Shown in pieces: positions 22,051 through 32,989 of a stretch of 64,000 nt of DNA (positions within the stretch are counted from its first letter, which is position 1; every line of letters starts with the position of its first letter). The DNA comes from Halichondria panicea. Taxonomy: Eukaryota > Porifera > Demospongiae > Suberitida > Halichondriidae. The translations under genes were made by a program, and so were the position numbers. The DNA is taken from assembly GCF_963675165.1 (NCBI RefSeq), contig NC_087382.1, positions 6,930,315-6,994,314 of the forward strand. Reading direction: 5' to 3'. Below the pieces are notes generated by a model. It made no database searches. It saw only the letters and a program-made list of their open reading frames with translations, and was not told where the DNA came from.

Positions 22051-23753
22051 ATGTCAACAGGATGGACAGTTGCAAAAATTGTTGAATTATCGACCCTGCT
22101 TGAAAATGAAGACACCAGCAACGCTGCTCGAAATTTGACCAATATCCGTCAACAGTTGACAGATTTCATTCGCTCTCTTTCCCGACACAAGAGAACAGCT
22201 GCTAGTAATGTTTACGTCTTAATGATTAGCAGCGAGCAAAGACGGGTCAAGCCATATGCTATCCCTATCCAGCTTCTCCAATCAACGAGGATACCATGCG
22301 TATCATAGTTCGTGCAGTACTGAAAGTCATGAAGGAATGAAAGTCGTTGGTAAGTGTAAATAAATGTAAATAAATGTTAGCCTAACACCCTGTAGGATGT
22401 GGTAGCAGTTCAACTCTATGAGGAATCGAGGATATACAAGGCCCATCTCCGTCCCAAAATTAGAGCTAAATATGCTCGTCTGTCCGAAAGTACCATGCTG
22501 GCCATGCTTACCGTTGTTACTTTCCAGTATGTGCAAGTCAACTGATTGTAGCTGAGAAACCAAACTCAGTGGTACCACCATCATTGCTCTGTGAATTGCT
22601 ACTGTGGCGATCTGTTCAGTCTCTTTCCTGGGATGACATTGTTTCACGTCTTCGTTCACGAACAGTTCCAAGTGGATACGTCTATCATGCTTGGAAATCA
22701 TGCTTGGAAAGACGATGATTAGTATATACCTTTTTAACGTCCTGTAACAGTATACATGCACAGTATACATGCACAACCATGCAATATAATTATTAATATA
22801 CATGTACAGGAATGTACGTACCTATTATGTATACGCAGGACAAAAGATTGAATGTGAAGAGAATGTTGACAAACTCAGGTCTATTTTGGCCCAACTGGAG
22901 TTTACCCAGACTATCCGTGACTATGACTAGAAAGGTGCTTACATGTCCCAGAAACACATCCGGACACAGGTCACACTTGGTATGAGAGGGAAGATCCAGG
23001 TCATGTGGAGAAGGTTTGTCTGTTGTACGTGCACATGCATTGTATTAAGAGAATGGCGAATTGTACTAGACAGGGTGGACCTAAAACCGTCAAGTTTGAA
23101 CGATATGTCGAGGCAATCCAAGAAAAACTGGCCTCACCTACCCCGCTCTTGTTGGGCTTCGCAAGCATGTGCAAGATGCGGAGATGCGGAGAGGATGTTT
23201 TCTTTGCCTCTAGCTGAGTTCATGGACCGGAAAGGTTACACTGAAGAGGCTAAATACATCTATGCCGTCAATGGTTGGAGGAGGGCTGCTGATGAAAGAG
23301 GGCTTTCAAGTCTGCAAGTTAATGCCGTGGCATTCCAACCTAGAGGTCAACAAGTAAGTTTTCACACCAGCATAATTTTAATTATGTAATTTACATTACT
23401 AAAGCATTTTTTTGCCCATATGTAGGAGTATCACTGGTATTTGAGGATTTACACGACAAGTTTTGATTGCGAAACTATTGAATTCAGACGAATTGAGCTT
23501 CTGGAAGGATTGCCAGCAGAACATCCTCGTGCAAGATGATGTGGAGTGCTTTTTCAGCGTCACAAGAGATCTTGTGGGCAAGAATTTTACCCTCAAACAG
23601 GCCCAGATCGGGTGGAGGAAGATATGTTGCAACCCCGACTTACCATTCTACTATGAGGGTGAGAGACCTTCTTTCGACGATCAACCAGCAAGGCAGAAGA
23701 AGGGCCAACGACTGCCAGTCGTGGAAGCAGGAGCCGAAGTGGTAGAGATGTGA
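22051..23753 (+). pseudogene. unnamed transposon-type protein, right half of a divergent pair
   Basis: A start at 22051 (MSTGWTVAKIVELSTLLEN) opens into LTDFIRSLSRHKRTAASNVY and VKPYAIPIQLL. Later pieces are VVAVQLYEESRIYKAHLRPK near 22395, IECEENVDKLRSILAQLEF near 22853, FMDRKGYTEEAKYIYAVNGW near 23220, and QDDVECFFSVTRDLVGKNFT at 23535. The ending QAQIGWRKICCNPDLPFYYE and the motif DDVECFFS are typical of multi-copy proteins in sponges and cnidarians; activity unknown. GT-AG intron borders are plausible (for example a GTAAGT donor near 23352). A 14-base duplication near 22680-22707 breaks one piece. Confidence 0.5.
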
Positions 23754-23834
23754 GAGCAAGAGATGTGAGAGCAAGGTTCCACAATCCAGTGTTCCTATTA
23801 ACGTCACTGAACATTCCTACCGTTCAGACTCTCA

Positions 23835-23935
23835 AATTATAGTAGCTGAACAGTCATTTATTGTTATCTGTTAAAACATTTGAACTTTCATAATTATAGT
23901 AGCCGAACAGTCATTAATTGCTATCTGTTAACGGT
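23835..23935. repeat. two-unit degenerate tandem repeat
   Basis: AATTATAGTAGCTGAACAGT, CATTTATTG and TATCTGTTAA recur about 60 bases further on with single-base changes. Confidence 0.7.
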
Positions 23936-24480
23936 TCAATTGGGTGTGACTACGTGTGAATATACACGACTATGTATTGCTATGAAAATGTACTTCTTGC
24001 TTCTCTTACTTTCTCCAGTTTTTGTTGCATAAAACTTCCTCAAGATTTTGTACTTAACCCATGCAAAATCGACTGACAAAACAACATCATTGTCGATTGC
24101 AGCTTGAACGTCCTTACAAATCTCCGAGACCATTCACTGTCATGAAAACATTTAAAAGCAATTGCACTAGCATCATAGAGATTTTCTGGCTCTGGAAATA
24201 GCTTCACTGGTACAGTATCACCTGACTGCATCTTATCTCGTACATCGCCAAGAATGGTCTGGTACACTGGATCTCGGGTAACACCAATGCATTTACACAA
24301 CTTTGGGGGGGTGTTTCTTCATTAGAGCTTTGACTGTCATCACCATCATAGTCATTGTCATCTTCATCCTCCGAGTGGCTTGTCCACTCCCACTCCCAAA
24401 CAATCCTTTCTCTGGAACACTTCTCAGGTGCCTCGCGTATACAACCTTACAGAATTCCTCGACCTGTAGTATAATAAAAG
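23936..24480 (-). pseudogene. HIRAN-like domain fragment of a multi-copy protein
   Basis: Read leftward: a linker of Asp codons, then VKLFPEPENLYDASAIAFKC, and in another frame SEICKDVQAAIDND followed by VVLSVDFAWVKYKI. The pattern EPEN-YDA-AIA followed by a second lobe with V--AI resembles HIRAN domains (found with SNF2/DNA-repair proteins and alone), which bind DNA ends in known cases. In sponge genomes I recall many stand-alone copies with exactly this F-W-KY ending. The frame changes near 24130 and the N-terminal part is scrambled. Confidence 0.45.
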
Positions 24481-24881
24481 CCGGTACAAGGTACAATAAT
24501 TATAGATTTATACACTATAGCTAGCAGAATGGAGTGGTGGTGTTTTGGAAGGCTATGGTGAGAGTGAATAAAAACGTCCTTGCCTGAGAGAGACGTGAAT
24601 TACCGAGAAACTCGGTATGGTGTACATAAAATCCACACTCAGGTCCAACACTGACAGACTCATTAATCCGAGGCGCGTTTATAGTAGTCTGTCTGTTTGT
24701 TTGTTTGTAACGAGTATATCTACTCACCTGGATGCCATAGCACTGCGTTTGCAGCATAGGTAGTCTTCACACAACAATATCTTGGTTTAAATAGTGGCAG
24801 ATTTTGATGTTAAAGCTTCTTTGTCGAGTAAAAGCGAGCAAAAGCTAAGAAGCTTAAACTTGCCACGTGGCCTTGAGTCAA

Positions 24882-24956
24882 GGTACGGGATCACTTCAGC
24901 TAAAAATATCTAGTCAAGGCTTGATTATGTATTTTCAGCTGAAGTGATCCCGTACC
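24882..24956. repeat. perfect 20-base inverted repeat, 35-base loop
   Basis: GGTACGGGATCACTTCAGCT at 24882-24901 is matched by its exact reverse complement at 24937-24956. It may be the terminal repeats of a very small element or a recent inverted duplication. Confidence 0.88.
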
Positions 24957-24959
24957 AGG

Positions 24960-26370
24960 AACAATTGAATACTGTCAAGAAAAAGTAGAATTGTGTGACT
25001 AAGGTTGTTGACTGACTCTGGATCCTATACGTACTCCAGCCTGGAAGGAGCCATACTTCTCTTAGTCTAAGACTCCAGGCTTCTTTGCTGTGATCCCAGT
25101 CCATGTGCACGTTGTTACTTTAGTTTTGAGTTTTGTTTTATTGCTCCTGAGTTGCTCCTGAGTTGCTGTGCAAGTCATACATGTACATGATAAATACATG
25201 TACATGATAACAACATCACTATATGCACTGCATTATATTTCTGGTTGCTTTTTAATCATGTCACCAGCCGAGGGTTTGCACTTTAGTGCTCTAGTTCCAT
25301 CTGCAATGGTTACTTCATAATCATTGACAGGCCCAGGCCCAGATGCCATTTCTTTTTTATGCCTGCTGATTCAGCATAATTCCGTTCCACGTGGGATGGA
25401 ATTTTATTTGTTAAAAATAATTAATAATAATAGGGAAATTTTTTTTAGTATCCTACTTATTATATCGGAGTCTTACTTATTATATCGGACTCCTACTTAG
25501 GACTAGTATATTGGACTCTTACACTAGTGTGTTGAATAGCACACTACTTTTCACTACTAAATTTTAGTGTGTGTGTTCACTGATGTGTGTGTTCACTGAC
25601 ACTCGATTGTGTGTAATAGAACACTCAACTGCACAGTGTGTAACAGTTTAAGTACAAGGTGCTAATGTTAAAGAATTTTACTCAATGACATTGCTCTAAA
25701 ATCTCATTGGTTAGTTTGTAGTTTTCTCACTTCACTGCCACATGTTTCTCTTTGAAACTCAAGAGAACCAGCTTGGAGAAGTTGGAGCTAGCTGAAGCAA
25801 CAACTTGATCTAGTCTAGATATAATATAATGATATAATAGTATCTACCAGTTCTCCAAGGTCTTTTGGTCAAAGAGAGATCAATCCAGCACCCAAAGAGG
25901 CGAGGACACGAGTGTATCAAAGCAAGACAGCTGTACATATAGCCATATAGCCCCATATAGCCAGGAGTACTCAGTCCTGATAATAGCAGCCATTTGTTAT
26001 ACACTATAGAGGTATATCTTTTTACACAGGGAGCTTGTCTACATGTCTATGCCATGCCAGTGAATAAGAACCAAGAACAATGTCAATTCTTGATGTGAGT
26101 ATATATACATATACCGTATTCACCCGAAATACCGGGACACAATTTTAAAAATAATTATGGCTTGCAATGTCCCTTGAAGAACCTTGAAGAACCTTGAAGA
26201 AAAAGTCGAAGTGTCCCTTGTATTAGGGTGTCCCATAGTTAATTAGAACGAATATTACATGAGGTACGTACGCGGCCTTGATTCAAGTAGAGTTTTGAGT
26301 CTCTACCAAGCTCTCTACCAAGCTGACGTTAGGGGCAAACTGTGTTGAGAATGACTAGACTATCCAGATC
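24960..26370. other. 1.4-kb stretch without a recognised gene
   Basis: Contains a short Rep1 fragment (ATTTGTTAAAAATAATTAAT near 25408), a triplet-like array of ATTATATCGGA(G/C)TC at 25455-25520, and a three-fold ACCTTGAAGA repeat near 26180. Confidence 0.4.
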
Positions 26371-26374
26371 CGTT

Positions 26375-26560
26375 CCTTTGCCTACCCCCTCCCCTCTTGC
26401 TGATTATTGTGTCTAGGAGCTTTCTCCACTAAGCAACAAGCAGCCCCTCCCCTTCTAGTCACGCTCCCGCATTACTAACCCCCTCTTGCTGATTATTGTG
26501 ATTATGCAACGAGCAGCCCCTCCCCTTCTAGTCACGCTCCCGCATTACGCATGCTCTTTT
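26375..26560. repeat. two-unit tandem duplication, about 85 bases
   Basis: CCTCTTGCTGATTATTGTG and AGCAGCCCCTCCCCTTCTAG, then TCACGCTCCCGCATTAC, occur twice in order. The first unit has an extra TCTAGGAGCTTTCTCCACT. Confidence 0.85.
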
Positions 26561-26754
26561 TCGTTCTAATTAGATTGGGATGTCCAAAAATATTTACATT
26601 TCCTGTTGTTCCTTAATATAGAGTGAAAAAAATTACCTAAGTCCGAATTGTCTGTCTAATTATTATTATGATGCCTATAAATGTATTCATCCAGGCTGAA
26701 GAATGTGGAGACAAACATGAAGAGCCCATGACAAGCATGGTATCCGTCAGACTG

Positions 26755-27307
26755 CTCAGGTATATTAAGGACTGGGACCTTCAATTATTGCTGAATCAGC
26801 TAAAACGCAGCCACGCCCACGATTTTTAATATGTTTTGTGTGTAAAATTTTGTGCAGCTACTGATCTTTTTTAGTTCTAAAAACGGTGTTCTAAACCTTC
26901 CTTTTAGCTCTTAATTCTTAGTGTAGTAGGTAGTTCAAAGGCTTAAGCAGACATAATTATCTGCTGGGAGAGCCACTTCTTTGGCCAAAGGTGAGATTTT
27001 GCACAAAACTTAGTCTTACAGCTGACAATAATTACAGCTGACAATAAGTGACATTTTTATTTTTATAGGCTAATAACTTACTCTAAATAGAACATGATGC
27101 TCTCTCCCAGCGGATATGTCTGCTTAAGCCTTTGAACTACCTACTACACTAAGAATTAAGAGCTAAAAGGAAGGTTTAGAACACCGTTTTTAAAAAAGAT
27201 AAGTAGCTGCACAAAATTTTTACACACAAAAGATATTAACGTGGCTGTGTTTTAGCTGATTCAGCAATAAGCAATAATTGAAGGTTCCAGTCCTTAATAT
27301 AACTGAG
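26755..27307. mobile_element. Fold1 foldback MITE, copy 1
   Basis: Begins CTCAGGTATATTAAGGACTG and ends with a slightly changed reverse complement (CAGTCCTTAATATAACTGAG). Arms of about 230 bases pair over almost their whole length, around a centre of about 100 bases containing TTGGCCAAAGGTGAGATTTT. A 15-base duplication (ACAGCTGACAATAATT/ACAGCTGACAATAAG) lies in the centre. No protein is encoded. Target duplication is not clear. Confidence 0.88.
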
Positions 27308-27309
27308 TG

Positions 27310-28520
27310 CTTCAGCAAAGAAAGTTCTTCAATTATGTATGTGAATTTGTACAAAACTTGGTATAATTATACTGCTTAGGTTTCACTATAATTATTATAT
27401 GTACGTTACATTGTTTTTTTCTTGTGTTTTATCAACCATTATACATACGTGTACTCTAATGTCTACGGCTCCCCCAAACAATAACAAACACAAATACAAT
27501 ACTTGCAGGCACAACAAATAATTATAAATGTTCATACTTTACCAATGAGTTACTTCCTTCTAGTGTGACCAAATGGAAAATCTAAGTGCGATCAAACCGT
27601 ACCTTTGGGTTACTACCATCACTGGTAATCATGAAGCCTCTCTTGCACTCCTTGCGAACAGTACGACCTCTCTATCGTCACGGTGGTACCGCATTCTTCT
27701 CCGCATGTCCAGATGCATAATTATGCTCGGCACCTCACTATTCTGCTCAGCAGGTGAGAGCCATGTACTGTACGTGTGTTTTACAGTTACGTACGTACGT
27801 GCCTGCAAAATCACGGACATCGTACATGTACGTGTGTACATCACTAATTTTACGGACACGTATAGTACGTGCCTGCAAAATCAGGACTGGCCACTTATGA
27901 ATTCAGGTGTGCAGGTGTGCAGGGTGATTTTTACCAAGAATTGATGCGCAGGTACTCTTTGAATACTTTTGCTAATACCTCTTGTTCTACAGATTTAGCC
28001 CCAGAAAACGAGTTGAAGCCGCTGATGTTCACCAGTCTCTCTCTAGTAAAGTGAGCATAATTATAATATAAGTAAGCATAATCAATCAATCATCAATATG
28101 TCACATGTACAGTGATAGATTTTGATATGATTACATAAAATAAGTGATGCTGAGGGCAATCCTGATTTAACAGGCTACCAAAACTACTATTATATTTACT
28201 AGCTAACGCTTAAGTATGCATTTGCAACAAGGACATTTCAAATGATATGAACAAAGAGTCAAAGTTTGATATAAAGTGAGACCAGAAGACCAGAAGAATT
28301 GTTTCAGATTGTGCTTGAGGTTGAAATAATGCCTTGTAAACTACTATACCTCTTATAATTAGAAACAATACTTTGATCTGAATTGTAATAATAATTAGCA
28401 AGCATGACGTACGTGAAATGTTACATGGATTGATAAGAGGTCTAAAGTTAAAGTTCCTTTGCAATTGGTTCCCTCAACTGACCACACGCTACCAGATGAC
28501 ATTCTGAAGAATGTTCATGT
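27310..28520. other. 1.2-kb stretch without a recognised gene
   Basis: A frame at 27573-27944 (123 codons) overlaps TACGTACGTACGTG-type repeats and shows no motif. It may include non-coding tandem sequence (GTACGTGCCTGCAAAATCA occurs twice near 27800 and 27865). Confidence 0.35.
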
Positions 28521-28524
28521 TACT

Positions 28525-28760
28525 GGGGTCGATAGAGTGGCTGTTTCAAGTGTCAAAGAACGAAAAAAGCCCTTGAGAAAGCCCAGTTTTATCGGGATCT
28601 TGCCGAACGTATACAAACTGAGAAGCGTAAAAGAGTGTATGAACTAAATGACAAGATTGAATTGGTTCGGAACTTTTGGCGTAACAAAGTATGCAAAGGT
28701 TCCTCAAGAGCAGATTGTACAGAAAGCCTTATTGAAGAATTGAAGAATAGGTTCCGTACT
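28525..28760 (+). pseudogene. coiled-coil fragment of a transposon-type protein
   Basis: The frame reads ALEKAQFYRDLAERIQTEKR then VYELNDKIELVRNFWRNKVC and GSSRAD. The charged helix followed by VRNFWRN--(E/K)G-SR is a pattern I recall from the N-terminal half of multi-copy sponge proteins. An upstream frame (HTLPDDILKNVHVTGVD) may belong to the same gene. It is short and isolated here. Confidence 0.4.
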
Positions 28761-29204
28761 ATAATTATAATTGTTATGTTCATTCGTGATATCAAATCAT
28801 AAATTATAATAGTGTGCATTAACAAGAAATGTGCATTAACAAGAAAGGACAAAGTACATGAAATTACGTATAACACCTAATAGCGTGCATTAACAAGAAT
28901 GCTATGAATTATTGGACATATATATAAGGTACATTTAATTTCATAATTATTATCTATAAAAGGGGTGAAATTATTAAAACAGAGTCTTCTCCTATCCTTC
29001 TACCAAAGTTGACCTTTTGCTTAGAATAAGCCTTGAGATGATCTATCGGTATGAAACAGACATCTGGACAAGTAACACACGACCAAACTTCCGTAGGATA
29101 TCCAAACCACACCACACTTTGCACTCGTGAGGAAAGTAGAAACAAAGAGCAGCATAGTCAAGTCCAGTTTGACACACGTCAACGTCAAACGAGAAAAAGT
29201 ACTG

Positions 29205-29405
29205 CAGGGACAGTAAATTTGTAAATTTCATTATAAAAAATGAACGTTCGGTGAGTGACCTGTTTAAAGCTTCGTAGAGACCCAAATTGGGTTGAAGTTG
29301 GCGCCTGTGAAAAAAAATTTTTTTTGCCATGTTTTTCATTTCTACTAAATTGGCCTATAGCTTAATTTAATTAGTGCCGCGTTAAAGGGGGGTTTTCCTA
29401 GGCCA
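29205..29405 (+). repeat. Rep1 fragment (3' end)
   Basis: AAATTTCATTATAAAAAATG, GACCTGTTTAAAGCTTCGTA, TTTTTCATTTCTACTAAATT and the CCGCGTTAAAGG..CCTAGGCC end match Rep1. It lacks the final CTGTCAC. Confidence 0.8.
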
Positions 29406-29429
29406 TAAATAAAAAGTTTGCGTGAAACA

Positions 29430-30250
29430 CTTAATCCACGCATGTGCAGGAAAATTGATGAATAAGCTCAGAGGAGGCTGGAACCACTTGACCATAGCTA
29501 ATTAAGGTCACTAATTGGATTTCTCCAAGCTTCTCTTGCACTACTTCAAGCCTAGTTTTTAGTGTGGATATAATCAAAAGTATAATCAAAAGTCTTGCTC
29601 TTGTACTAGCCTGAGCGGCTTGTTCTCGAGGTCGCTGCACAGCTGGCTTTAATGCTGCTTTTGTAATTATAGTAGCTAGCAGTCACAACATACTCTTAGC
29701 CGTAATGGCTAGCTCCAAGGTTGCAATAACCAGTAGCTCTATGCCTAGCCGCAGTAACAAACAATTGCTTCTCCGCATGTTTAACGCAATCGTTTGAACA
29801 TGCATTTTATAAAACAGAACGGGAACTGATTGATACTGTACAGGCACAAATACTCTGTTGTGGTACTTGCTTTGCTACCAGGCACAGTGCAGGTGATTAA
29901 CAATTATAAGCTTATAAGTGAACTTACTCCTTCTCCACTCTGAAAGGTATTGAAAGTGGGCTGAAACAGAAGGCCTGTTGTACTGTGGACTGGATTAGTC
30001 GCACTTCGGATAGGGACATTAGAGACTGATAGAGGGACTTCAGCAGACGTGCTTGGCGTAACACCGTTAGAGCGGGTAGAGCTGGCCTTGTGAGGGGTCT
30101 CCACAACCTTGTTATGATTTTGTCAATATTAATTAGACCCGCCTCAGAAGGAGAGTTTATATACCTGTGAGACATGCAGTTGCTGGCCTGGACTGGAGTG
30201 AGTGTGGCTGACCAAGTTGAGAGCTGAACATTAAAGAGACAAACAGTTTT
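29430..30250 (-). CDS. candidate spliced gene, function unknown
   Basis: On the minus strand three pieces fit exon borders: SQLGQPHSLQSRPATACLTG before a GTATAT donor (about 30165-30240); a Ser/Thr/Pro-rich piece running from VVETPHKASSTRSNG to PTFNTFQSGEG (about 29935-30105), bounded by AAG and GTAAGT; and AVQRPREQAAQASTRARLL with a short coiled-coil-like stretch (about 29440-29640). No family recognised. A 13-base duplication (CTTTTGATTATA) lies in the last piece. Confidence 0.28.
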
Positions 30251-30369
30251 TATTACAGTTCTCATATTTGTTTGTTTACTACCACTTACCTTGAAGCTTT
30301 TCAGAAAAATCTCTTTTGCAGCGAATAACTAGCTATGCGCACAAACGTGTGTGCATGCGCAGGTGTAAA

Positions 30370-30475
30370 AAAAACGATTTAGAGGTGCGATTTAGAGGTG
30401 TGTCTAAGGATAAGATACCTGCCTTTTGAAAACGATTTAGAGGTGTGTCTAAGGATAAGATACCTGCCTTTTGTA
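30370..30475. repeat. two-unit tandem duplication, about 50 bases
   Basis: AACGATTTAGAGGTG, TGTCTAAGGATAAGATACC and TGCCTTTTG occur twice. The first unit also carries an internal duplication of CGATTTAGAGGTG. Confidence 0.9.
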
Positions 30476-31113
30476 CCACACCCCCTTTATTTTGCAGTAA
30501 TTCTGTTCATAGTATGTAGTTTAGTGAAGTGATTTAGTCGGAGTTTAAAACACCCTCTAGTAAAGCTTGTAAGATAATAGATGACTTCCATAAGCCCTTG
30601 TACTTTGTCGAAAAATTGTTGACCGTATCCCTGGGAAGCCTACTATCAAAGATGAGGCTGCTACATCAAACAACTTTTTGTTATTTCTCCGTTTCAGAGA
30701 CCAGGAGAGCAAAGCGCTAGGGTGAGTTTTTAGTTTAGGTAGAACTAAGCAGCAGTTGGTGTTTAAACGCCGATTTTTCAATAGAAAAGTGAAATAGTGA
30801 AATAGTGCCTCGACAAAAAGGACCACCCCCACTTATAAATTAGTGGGCGTGGCTTCATTTTAATATTTTCTTAGAGAATGGAAGTCAATGTTTCATTTCA
30901 TCAAAAAAGTATAGCAGCAGGTTGAAGTGTCTCTTATAAATGTCTCTTCTTATAAATGATTGTCTCACCTGAGTGCCAACTCATTATCACGAATTGAGAC
31001 ATTTTAAACACCAGGCTTCATAGATGGGGTCATAGGACATGACAAAACTGAGGATGCTCAACATTCACTTCAACGTGGGAAATGCTGAAAAAATGCTGAA
31101 ACCTCTTTGTAGG

Positions 31114-31334
31114 GCCCCACTTCCAGACACATTTCCAGTACCTTCCGCCAAGTATGAATACACTAACCCTGTATAAAATTTTTAATTAAAGTTTACAGCG
31201 AAGAACTTAAGCTGAGGAAACACATGGTATTTTCGCAGCTATCTCTTTGTAGTTGCCTTCATCAACACCCTGCCAACCTTGAAGTGGTACAGAAGGGAGG
31301 TCCAGTGGAGCTACTGAAACACCTTCAGCAAGGT
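31114..31334 (+). CDS. candidate pair of exons, armadillo/ankyrin-like spacing
   Basis: Exon 1 (about 31114-31151) lies between CTCTTTGTAG and GTATGA and reads APLPDTFPVPSA. Exon 2 (about 31199-31334) follows a TTTACAG acceptor, ends at a GTAGCC donor and reads EELKLRKHMVFSQLSLCSCL then HQHPANLEVVQKGGPVELLK. The N-x-E-V-V-x-K-G-G-P-V-E-L-L-K-x-L core resembles armadillo or ankyrin helices, but one repeat is too little to name a family. Not transposon-like, so it could be a piece of a cellular gene. Confidence 0.3.
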
Positions 31335-31489
31335 AGCCGTCAACGTCAATAACTACAGCTCCCGAGAGTAGTTACACTTTACACTAAACACACAGTTACA
31401 CTAAACACACAGATTCGTCCTATATCTGCTATTTACCTATATCTGCTATTTACCTTTCAACAAGTTCCGCTTTTTTCTGTCAGTACCTC

Positions 31490-31640
31490 AGTGCTTGGTT
31501 GTTGTGTTGTTCTAACGGTGAAGCACCAGGAACTTCACCAGGAATGTCATCCTCAGTAAGTTCAACGTCAACACATCCACCTTCAGCCATATCATGAGCC
31601 ATATCATGTGCAGTACCACCATCAAGAGTTTAATAAACAC
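31490..31640 (-). pseudogene. small fragment of a transposon-type protein (EDDIPGAS motif)
   Basis: Reads GGCVDVELTEDDIPGEVP then GASPLEQHNNQALRY to a stop. I recall an (E/D)DDIPGASL--R-P--L---EL--WL motif near the N-terminus of multi-copy sponge proteins. Here a 12-base duplication splits IPGAS and the Trp after RY is lost. A 12-base duplication also gives MAHDMAHDMA upstream. Confidence 0.35.
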
Positions 31641-31649
31641 TCTACACTC

Positions 31650-32985
31650 TACAGCTGCTTGCTAGCTACTAGCTGCTAAAAGAGTACATTACTCATAGTC
31701 AGCCTTACCTTAACCTGTGTTCTTGTAAGTGGCTATCCTCTCTGTGCGCTTGATTCTTGTACCGTTCAACCTTAAAAGTTCAAATTTTCATTTAGTATTG
31801 CATAAATTGATCAAGCACATGGCATCTTAAAATGCAGTTGCAACTAAAGTGACACACCGATAGTAAAATGGCAAGCACTTCCGTCTGTCCACAAACAACA
31901 CTATCAAAGGACAACGTTTTCGCATCACAATACAAAATAAAATAATCCTTTGTATTGCTTTGTCCAAACTCCATCTAAATAGTAAATGTGTGATCACAGC
32001 TAAGCTCACAGCTAAGCCACAATTCATTGTCTAATCATACAGTCTAATCATACCAGTCTAATCATACAGTCTAATCATACAACCATTTTTTGTATCGATA
32101 TTAATTTTTTGTATCGATACTTTTTTTTTTGCATTCCGAGATACAACGACGTGCACTGTCTAGCAGGTGCTGTGATGTGAACTGGCTATCTCAACGTTGC
32201 ATCCCCTCGCATGATTCGCTAATGATGAAAATCCAGTTTGATGACAATACACTCCATCTTGACTCCATCTTGTTGTCGTTTTCAGGATGATGGCCCAAAA
32301 CGATAACTGACAACTGTCAATAACTGTCAATGCACAACTACTCAGTTGGAGTCTTGCCAGGAGCGCATGGAAGTTGTTCAGATCATTGTAGACAACATGT
32401 GACAGTGCCAATGCCAATGAAATGAAAAGGGACCTTAATGCGGCAATAATTAAATTAAGCAAAACATGGGCTTTTTTCTAACTTCAACCCCTTCCTCTAC
32501 TGCCCTTTGCAGCTCACTTGGCAGTTTAGGGCAAATAGTAAATTGCAAAAAACCACTTGAGATAAGTGTAACAGTTTACATAAGTAAACCACAACCATTG
32601 TAGATCAAGGTACAAAGTTCAAATTTTGGAGACAAAATTTGAAAAAAACTGTCGCATTTTCTATTTAATGCCCTCTACTTAAATATGCGTATTTCAAGCG
32701 AAAATGATAGACATCATATCCGGGCGCCATAAAAATGGTAAAACTGAGTTCTTCACAAAAAAAAATTTGGGGGTGTGGCTGCACTTGTTTGTATTCCGGA
32801 AATTGTAAAGTTATATATTTCACTGTAGCTCCACCCCTGAAAGTCACATGACTTTAAAAACACATTCAACATGTTCCTTCATTATAAGACTACATTATTG
32901 CAAAGTTTCATCAGTTTATATGTAACCATCCAAAAAGACATAATCACATATACAAGAAATTCACAATAAATCCCAATAATTAATT
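31650..32985. other. 1.3-kb stretch without a recognised gene
   Basis: Includes a four-fold TCTAATCATAC(C)A repeat at 32030-32082, a duplicated TTTTTGTATCGATA near 32088-32120 and the Rep1 fragment listed separately. Frames of 60-100 codons show no motif. Confidence 0.4.
32395..32510 (-). repeat. Rep1 fragment (3' end, reverse orientation)
   Basis: TGTGACAGTGCCAATG, GGGACCTTAATGCGG and CAATAATTAAATTAAG match the Rep1 terminus. GCCAAT is locally duplicated. Confidence 0.75.
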
Positions 32986-32989
32986 GAGC

